Assembly: GCA_964246745.1 (NCBI GenBank) | Contig: CAXTRK010000063.1 | Span: forward strand, 1 to 10,057 | Direction of reading: 5' to 3' | Source: Lichenicoccus sp964246745 | GTDB taxonomy: Bacteria > Pseudomonadota > Alphaproteobacteria > Acetobacterales > Acetobacteraceae | Length of the DNA stretch: 10,057 nucleotides | Part shown: piece after piece, positions 6,459-10,057 of the stretch | How the letters are laid out: each line of letters opens with the position of its first letter | Position numbering within the stretch: position 1 is the stretch's first letter | Program-made: the position numbers and the translations under genes | Notes under the pieces: generated by a model | Databases searched by the model: none | Told to the model about the DNA's origin: nothing | The model's input: only the letters and a program-made list of their open reading frames with translations

Positions 6459-6956
6459 ATCTCAAGCGCCAATCTCGCGGGCCCGCGTGAACGGGCACTC
6501 GCCGCCTGCGTCAATGCCACCCTGGCTGCCGGCGGGCGCGCGCTGAGCCCGCACGACTTGGCGCGCGCGACGGGCGTCTCGGCGCGAATGCTGGTGCACC
6601 ATTTCGGCTCCAAGGCCGGGCTGGACCACGCCATTGTCGGGATGGTCGAGTCGCGAATGCGCGACAACGCGATGGCGATGCTGGCGCAAAGCGGCGGCAC
6701 GCTTGATGCCGACGCCATGATGCGGAGTTTTCGCGAGCCGGAACAACTTCCGACACGGACGCTGTTCCGCACGCTGCTTGCGCGCGCGCTCGGCGGCGAC
6801 ATGGCCGCGGTGCAGGCCTTGCAGGGCGAGCGGGGGCGTTGGTTGTCGCTGTTCCGTGAGGCACTGGGAAACGACCAGGCGGCCGAGCGCATGATGGCGC
6901 TGGTGCTCGGCGCCACGCTGGAGGCGATCTTGAGCGACCTGTCACGCCTGGAGTGA
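6459..6956 (+). CDS. TetR/AcrR-family transcriptional regulator (probable ATC start)
   Basis: The frame 6441-6956 encodes a TetR-type repressor. The helix-turn-helix is clear: LSPHDLARATGVSARMLVHHFGSKAGL, roughly residues 29-55 if counting from 6459, with the typical HHFGSK end of the recognition helix. The C-terminal ligand and dimer part is helical and not family-specific, and the protein is short (165 aa; usual about 190-200). The in-frame stop at 6438-6440 and the absence of any ATG, GTG or TTG before TTG 6558 are odd. TTG 6558 would cut off the first part of the DNA-binding domain. An AGGA box at 6450-6453 sits five bases before an ATC at 6459, followed by a normal-looking N-terminus (SSANLAGPRERALAACV). 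So the gene either uses a rare ATC start or has lost its ATG by one substitution. It is divergent from the membrane-pdxA fusion, its likely target. Confidence 0.75.
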   Translation: MSSANLAGPRERALAACVNATLAAGGRALSPHDLARATGVSARMLVHHFGSKAGLDHAIVGMVESRMRDNAMAMLAQSGGTLDADAMMRSFREPEQLPTRTLFRTLLARALGGDMAAVQALQGERGRWLSLFREALGNDQAAERMMALVLGATLEAILSDLSRLE

Positions 6957-6965
6957 TGCCGCTGC

Positions 6966-7823
6966 TTAGCGTACGCTGGAGAACGCCGCCTCGGTGCGGC
7001 GGATGAAGTCGAGGATGTCGTTGCTGAGACGCTCCTTCTCGGTCAGATAGAGACCGTGCGGCGCGCCGGGATAGACGGTGTAGGTCGAGCCGTGAATGCC
7101 GCGAGCGGCGGCCTCTCCGCTGATCGCGGGCGGCACGGTCTGGTCACCATCGCCGTGGATCACCAGGGTCGGTATCGTAAACGCGGCAAGGTCGCCGCGG
7201 AAGTCCGTCTCCGAGAACGCCCGCACGCACTCCAAGGTGGCGATCGGCGAGGCCTGCATCGCCATCCATAGCGTCCACTGCATCGCTTCATTCGAGACCG
7301 GCTTGCTTAGCATGCCGGCGCCGAAGAAGCTTTTCGCGAAGGTGGCGAGAAAATGCGGCCGGTCCGAGCGCAGGCCTTCCACCATCGAGTCGAAAACACC
7401 GCGGTCCGCTCCCTCCGGATGATCCTGCGTCTTCAGCAGGAACGGCACCACCGAGGACACCAACACCGCCTGACGGATGCGCCCGGCGCCGTGCCGCCCA
7501 AGGTAGCGGGCAATCTCGCCGCCGCCCATCGAGAAGCCGACCAGCGCCACGTCATGCAGATCGAGATGATCGAGCAGCGCCTTCAGGTCGTCGGCAAAAT
7601 GATCATAGTCGTAGCCGGACGCGGGCTGATCGGAGCGCCCGAACCCGCGCCGGTCGTAGGCGATGCAGCGCATTCCCGCACGGGTCAGCGCGGTCGTCTG
7701 GTACTCCCACATGTCGGCATTGACCGGCCAGCCATGGATGAACACCACCGGCTTACCAGACTGGCTTGTGCTCCAATCGTTATAGAATAGCCGCAGTCCG
7801 TCCTGCGTCTTGAAGAAGGGCAT
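6966..7823 (-). CDS. Alpha/beta hydrolase (non-heme haloperoxidase / arylesterase type)
   Basis: This 285-residue alpha/beta hydrolase has a complete triad: S98 in GFSMGGG, D227 in VIHGDGDQTVP and H256 in GAPHGLY. The HGWP segment at 30-33 provides the oxyanion-hole residues, and AYDRRGFGRSDQP is typical of the cofactor-free haloperoxidase/esterase group. That group hydrolyses esters and can form peracids with peroxide; the substrate here is unknown. It has no signal peptide, so it is probably cytosolic. I chose the ATG at 7823 because the family begins MPFFKTQDG and a GGAG box lies seven bases upstream. The same frame runs back to 7922, but the added 33 residues look random and would overlap the divergent dehydrogenase start. 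The gene ends nine bases from the tetR stop (convergent). With the divergent SDR it may form a stress or detoxification pair. Confidence 0.88.
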   Translation of the reverse strand: MPFFKTQDGLRLFYNDWSTSQSGKPVVFIHGWPVNADMWEYQTTALTRAGMRCIAYDRRGFGRSDQPASGYDYDHFADDLKALLDHLDLHDVALVGFSMGGGEIARYLGRHGAGRIRQAVLVSSVVPFLLKTQDHPEGADRGVFDSMVEGLRSDRPHFLATFAKSFFGAGMLSKPVSNEAMQWTLWMAMQASPIATLECVRAFSETDFRGDLAAFTIPTLVIHGDGDQTVPPAISGEAAARGIHGSTYTVYPGAPHGLYLTEKERLSNDILDFIRRTEAAFSSVR

Positions 7824-7920
7824 GGTGTGTCTCCGCGCTAATGCGTGATGGCTCGCACGGCAACTCCTGCCTTGTGCTGCGGTTTCGCCGCTCACCGAAC
7901 GAGAATTTACGGAGCGCGCC

Positions 7921-8793
7921 ATGGCCGACGATCCACGCAGCCTCTATCCGGCACCGCCTTTCGGCAAGCAGCAGATCAAGCCGCCCGGCAGCAGTGGCGA
8001 GATGCAGCCGCGCCCTGATCACGGCGAGGAAAGCTATCGCGGCACAGGCAAACTGGACGGCAAGGTTGCCCTCATCACCGGCGGTGATTCCGGGATCGGG
8101 CGCGCGGTCGCCATCGCCTTCGCACGCGAGGGCGCCGATGTCGCGATCTCCTATCTCGATGAAAGCGAGGACGCCGCGGAGACCGTGGAATGGATCAGGA
8201 AGGCCGGCCGGCGCGCGCTCGCTTTGCCCGGCGATATCAGCAACCGAGCCCATTGCCGATCGCTCGCCGACACCGTCGCCGGTCAATGGGGCCCTCTCGA
8301 CATCCTGGTGAACAACGCCGCCTTTCAGCGCACCCACGAGGACTTCAACGAGATCGACCCGGACGAGTGGGAACATACCTTCGCCACCAACGTGCATGCG
8401 ATGTTCAACCTGACCCAGTCGGCGGTCCATCACATGCAGCCGGGTGCTGCGATCATCAACACCACCTCGGTCAACGAGGACATGCCGACGCCGTCGCTGC
8501 TCGCCTACAACACCACCAAGGCCGCAATCGCGAACTTCACCGGCGGGCTCGGACAAGTCCTTGCCAAGCAGGGGATACGCGTCAATGCGGTGGCCCCGGG
8601 CCCAATCTGGACTCCGTTGATCCCGTCGACGATGAGCGCCAAGGACGTCGAGAATTTCGGCGCGCAGACGCCGCTCGGCCGCCCCGGACAACCGGCCGAA
8701 TTGGCCGCCGTCTATGTGCTTCTGGCCTCCAGCGGCTCCAGCTACATGAGCGGTGCGATCATTCCCGTCACTGGAGGCAAGCCGATTCTTTGA
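7921..8793 (+). CDS. SDR-family oxidoreductase (YghA / general-stress-protein-39 type)
   Basis: This 290-residue classical short-chain dehydrogenase has the roughly 45-residue hydrophilic N-terminal extension (RSLYPAPPFGKQQ, PGSSGEMQPRPDHGE, SYRGTGKL) that marks the YghA/YdaD/GSP39 subgroup. The cofactor motif TGGDSGIGRA is at 53-62, NNAA at 131-134, and the catalytic set is N157, S183, Y196 and K200 (YNTTK). PGPIWTPL after the active site and the C-terminal GGKPIL are also typical. Members reduce aldehydes or ketones with NAD(P)H and are often stress-induced; the true substrate is rarely known. The ATG has GGAG six bases upstream. It is divergent from the hydrolase across a 97-base gap in which I found no convincing promoter, including no GGAAC-type extracytoplasmic sigma site. 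The gene is intact. Confidence 0.92.
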   Translation: MADDPRSLYPAPPFGKQQIKPPGSSGEMQPRPDHGEESYRGTGKLDGKVALITGGDSGIGRAVAIAFAREGADVAISYLDESEDAAETVEWIRKAGRRALALPGDISNRAHCRSLADTVAGQWGPLDILVNNAAFQRTHEDFNEIDPDEWEHTFATNVHAMFNLTQSAVHHMQPGAAIINTTSVNEDMPTPSLLAYNTTKAAIANFTGGLGQVLAKQGIRVNAVAPGPIWTPLIPSTMSAKDVENFGAQTPLGRPGQPAELAAVYVLLASSGSSYMSGAIIPVTGGKPIL

Positions 8794-8843
8794 GACGCCA
8801 AGCTCTGTCTCTTTTGCCGTCTTAACCCGCATTTAAGGTCCAC

Positions 8844-8866
8844 GGCGCATAAACCAGGCATGCGCC
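8844..8866 (+). promoter_or_regulatory. Hairpin enclosing the start codon of the FDxxFY repeat gene
   Basis: GGCGCAT (8844-8850) and ATGCGCC (8860-8866) form a perfect 7-bp inverted repeat with a 9-base loop (aaaccaggc). The second arm begins with the start codon itself, and the loop holds the only nearby purine-rich stretch. In the mRNA the AUG would be paired, which predicts weak or controlled initiation. The pattern could be chance in GC-rich DNA. Confidence 0.45.
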
Positions 8867-9942
8867 ACGCCGAGCAAATCCGACAGGTGTTCGATCACAC
8901 CTTCTATCTCACGACCTATCCGGATGTGGCGGCGGCTTGTGTCGATCCGCTCTCGCATTTCCTGGCTTTCGGCATGGATGAGGGACGCTCGCCGCATTGC
9001 CTCTTCGATCCGGAGTTCTACCGGTCGCAGATGCCGGCTTCGGACGCCGGGACCGCGCCATTCCTGCACTATCTCCAGCATGGCGACATCGATCCGCATC
9101 CGCTGTTCGACACCGCGTTCTACCTGGCGCAGGCCGGCGGCGGCATCCCGGAAGCCGAACCGCCGCTGCTGCATTTTCTCGCCGCCGGCAGCCGCGCGGC
9201 GTCGCCCAACCCGTTGTTCGACGCGCTCTACTACTGCCGCGCCAACGGCCTGCACGACAGTGCCCCGCGTCATCCGCTGCTGCATTATATCGAGAGCGGT
9301 TGGCGCGACGGCTGCCGCACCCACCCGCTGTTCGACCCCGCTTTCTATCTGTCGCTGCGTCCGGACGTGGCGCAAGCCGGGCTTGATCCGCTCGCCCACT
9401 ATCTGCGCCACGGCTACCGCGAGACTGCGTCAACGCATGAGCTGTTCGATGACGCCTGCTACCGCGCTCAATTCCGCGATCGGCCGGAAGAGGCCGAGAT
9501 GATCGATTGCCGCGGCGTCATCCTGCACTACGCGCACAGCGCGCGCGCCAGCGAGGCAAGCGGATGGGACTGGAATCCGCCCTCCCCGCACCCGTTGTTC
9601 GACCGCGCCTTCTACGCGGCGCGCCATATGCCCGCGTCCACGGACACCCCGAACCAGGACGCCTTCCTGCACTTTCTTGAAGAGGGGCTGGGAGCCGATT
9701 GCGATCCGCACCCGCTGTTCGACACCGGCTTCTATCGTCGTCGCCACCCGGACGTCGCATCAGCCGGAGTGCCGCCGTTCCTGCATTTCACCCGCCACGG
9801 CGCAAAAGAAGGCCGCGATCCGACCCCGCACTTCGATGCGGCGGCCTATCTCGCCCGCCACCCGGAAGCAGCCTCGCTCCGCTTCGGCGCGCTCTCGCAT
9901 TATCTGGCCAGCGGCGCCTGCGGTAACCGGCCTGAGGTTTGA
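8860..9942 (+). CDS. FDxxFY tandem-repeat protein (nine repeats, no catalytic domain)
   Basis: The 360 residues are almost wholly tandem repeats. Each unit opens with F-D-x-x-F/Y-Y, often continues with PDVAxAG, then has a P-L/F-x-H-Y/F-L helix ending in Gly and an H-P-L link to the next unit. Units start at residues 11, 49, 83, 120, 158, 196, 247, 287 and 325; lengths are 34-40 except unit 6 (51), which carries an insert around W236-W238. Units 1, 5 and 8 are the best preserved. This motif is known mainly as an N-terminal accessory region of large glycosyltransferases and polysaccharide-export proteins in alphaproteobacteria. Here no glycosyltransferase, signal peptide or membrane helix accompanies it. 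It may bind glycan or act as a scaffold, which is inference. The ATG at 8860 has only a weak ribosome-binding site and sits in a hairpin. No other start codon is in frame nearby upstream. Confidence 0.8.
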   Translation: MRHAEQIRQVFDHTFYLTTYPDVAAACVDPLSHFLAFGMDEGRSPHCLFDPEFYRSQMPASDAGTAPFLHYLQHGDIDPHPLFDTAFYLAQAGGGIPEAEPPLLHFLAAGSRAASPNPLFDALYYCRANGLHDSAPRHPLLHYIESGWRDGCRTHPLFDPAFYLSLRPDVAQAGLDPLAHYLRHGYRETASTHELFDDACYRAQFRDRPEEAEMIDCRGVILHYAHSARASEASGWDWNPPSPHPLFDRAFYAARHMPASTDTPNQDAFLHFLEEGLGADCDPHPLFDTGFYRRRHPDVASAGVPPFLHFTRHGAKEGRDPTPHFDAAAYLARHPEAASLRFGALSHYLASGACGNRPEV

Positions 9943-10057
9943 TCCAGCAAGACCAGGCTCTGCCCGTCGATCCGCTTCGCGGCTCGATCCCGCTCAAGGC
10001 TTAGCCTTGTTGAGGTGGACGGCTCCACGGCATCGCAAAGCGTGCCAAGGTTTGGCT
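9943..10057. other. Hairpin-rich non-coding tail at the window edge
   Basis: No convincing gene starts here. Several short perfect stem-loops follow each other: CCGC-ttc-GCGG (9972-9982), CAAGGC-tta-GCCTTG (9995-10009), GTGGA-cggc-TCCAC (10015-10028) and GCCAA-ggt-TTGGC (10044-10056). A minor GGC-tct-GCC lies at 9956-9964. The second could help end transcription of the repeat gene, but there is no T-run. A minus-strand frame entering from the right would stop at TAA 10001-10003, so the end of a convergent gene cannot be excluded. Confidence 0.4.

Noticed and set aside
6968..6977. AGCGTACGCT perfect palindrome between tetR and the hydrolase as a terminator
   Set aside because: It has no loop and no T-run and overlaps the hydrolase stop; ten bases is within chance.
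7824..7920. Possible stress sigma-factor (GGAAC-type) promoter in the hydrolase/SDR gap
   Set aside because: Neither strand has a GGAAC box with a properly spaced partner; only a stray CGAAC is present.
7824..7922. 33-residue N-terminal extension of the hydrolase
   Set aside because: The composition is random and would overlap the divergent dehydrogenase start, while the ATG at 7823 has a good ribosome-binding site and matches the family start.
7780..8832. 350-codon minus-strand open frame opposite the SDR gene
   Set aside because: It is antisense to a clear dehydrogenase with all SDR motifs and overlaps the hydrolase start. The Arg/Gly-rich translation matches no family.
8833..9411. 192-codon minus-strand frame with its own apparent repeats (VEQRVG-like)
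   Set aside because: The periodicity is the reverse-strand shadow of the FDxxFY repeats, and the plus-strand frame makes better biological sense.

Overview
The window is about two-thirds G+C. Its codon use is strongly GC3-biased, and its gene set (MoxR-associated DUF4159 protein, PdxA/PdxJ, YajO-like reductase, FDxxFY repeat protein) fits an alphaproteobacterium, possibly of the Rhodospirillales/Acetobacteraceae type. That placement is inferred from family resemblance, not from a search. There is no rRNA, tRNA, CRISPR array, transposase or phage gene, and no gene-free stretch over 300 bases.

Layout. (1) 1-2995, plus strand: the 3' end of a DUF4159 membrane protein gene overlaps (ATGA) a large membrane-anchored protein with a complete vWA MIDAS motif and a glutamine-amidotransferase-like fold. 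This is the tail of a MoxR/vWA-type operon. (2) 2993-3026: a 15-bp direct repeat lies where this operon meets a small convergent gene (3015-3218, minus). (3) 3307-6400, minus strand: a tight operon of pdxA, pdxJ and a yajO-type aldo/keto reductase. pdxA/pdxJ overlap by ATGA and pdxJ/AKR are 13 bases apart. The pdxA reading frame is extended at its N-terminus by a four-helix membrane module resembling DUF5367 proteins. (4) 6401-6458: a short divergent control region with TetR-operator-like palindromes. (5) 6459-6956, plus: a TetR-family regulator whose only well-placed start codon reads ATC. (6) 6966-7823, minus: an alpha/beta hydrolase, divergent from (7) 7921-8793, plus: a stress-type short-chain dehydrogenase. 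(8) 8860-9942, plus: a protein made almost entirely of nine FDxxFY repeats with no catalytic domain. (9) 9943-10057: non-coding, rich in small hairpins.

How the genes fit together: PdxA makes the amino-ketone phosphate that PdxJ condenses with 1-deoxyxylulose 5-phosphate (DXP) to give pyridoxine 5'-phosphate. YajO has been linked to DXP formation, so the operon may encode both arms that feed PdxJ. The TetR/membrane-module pair looks like a regulator-target unit placed directly in front of this operon and fused to it. The rest of the window is ordinary housekeeping or accessory content. The points most worth checking are the membrane-PdxA fusion with its internal ribosome-binding site and pentanucleotide repeat at the junction, the ATC start of tetR, and the stand-alone FDxxFY repeat protein.
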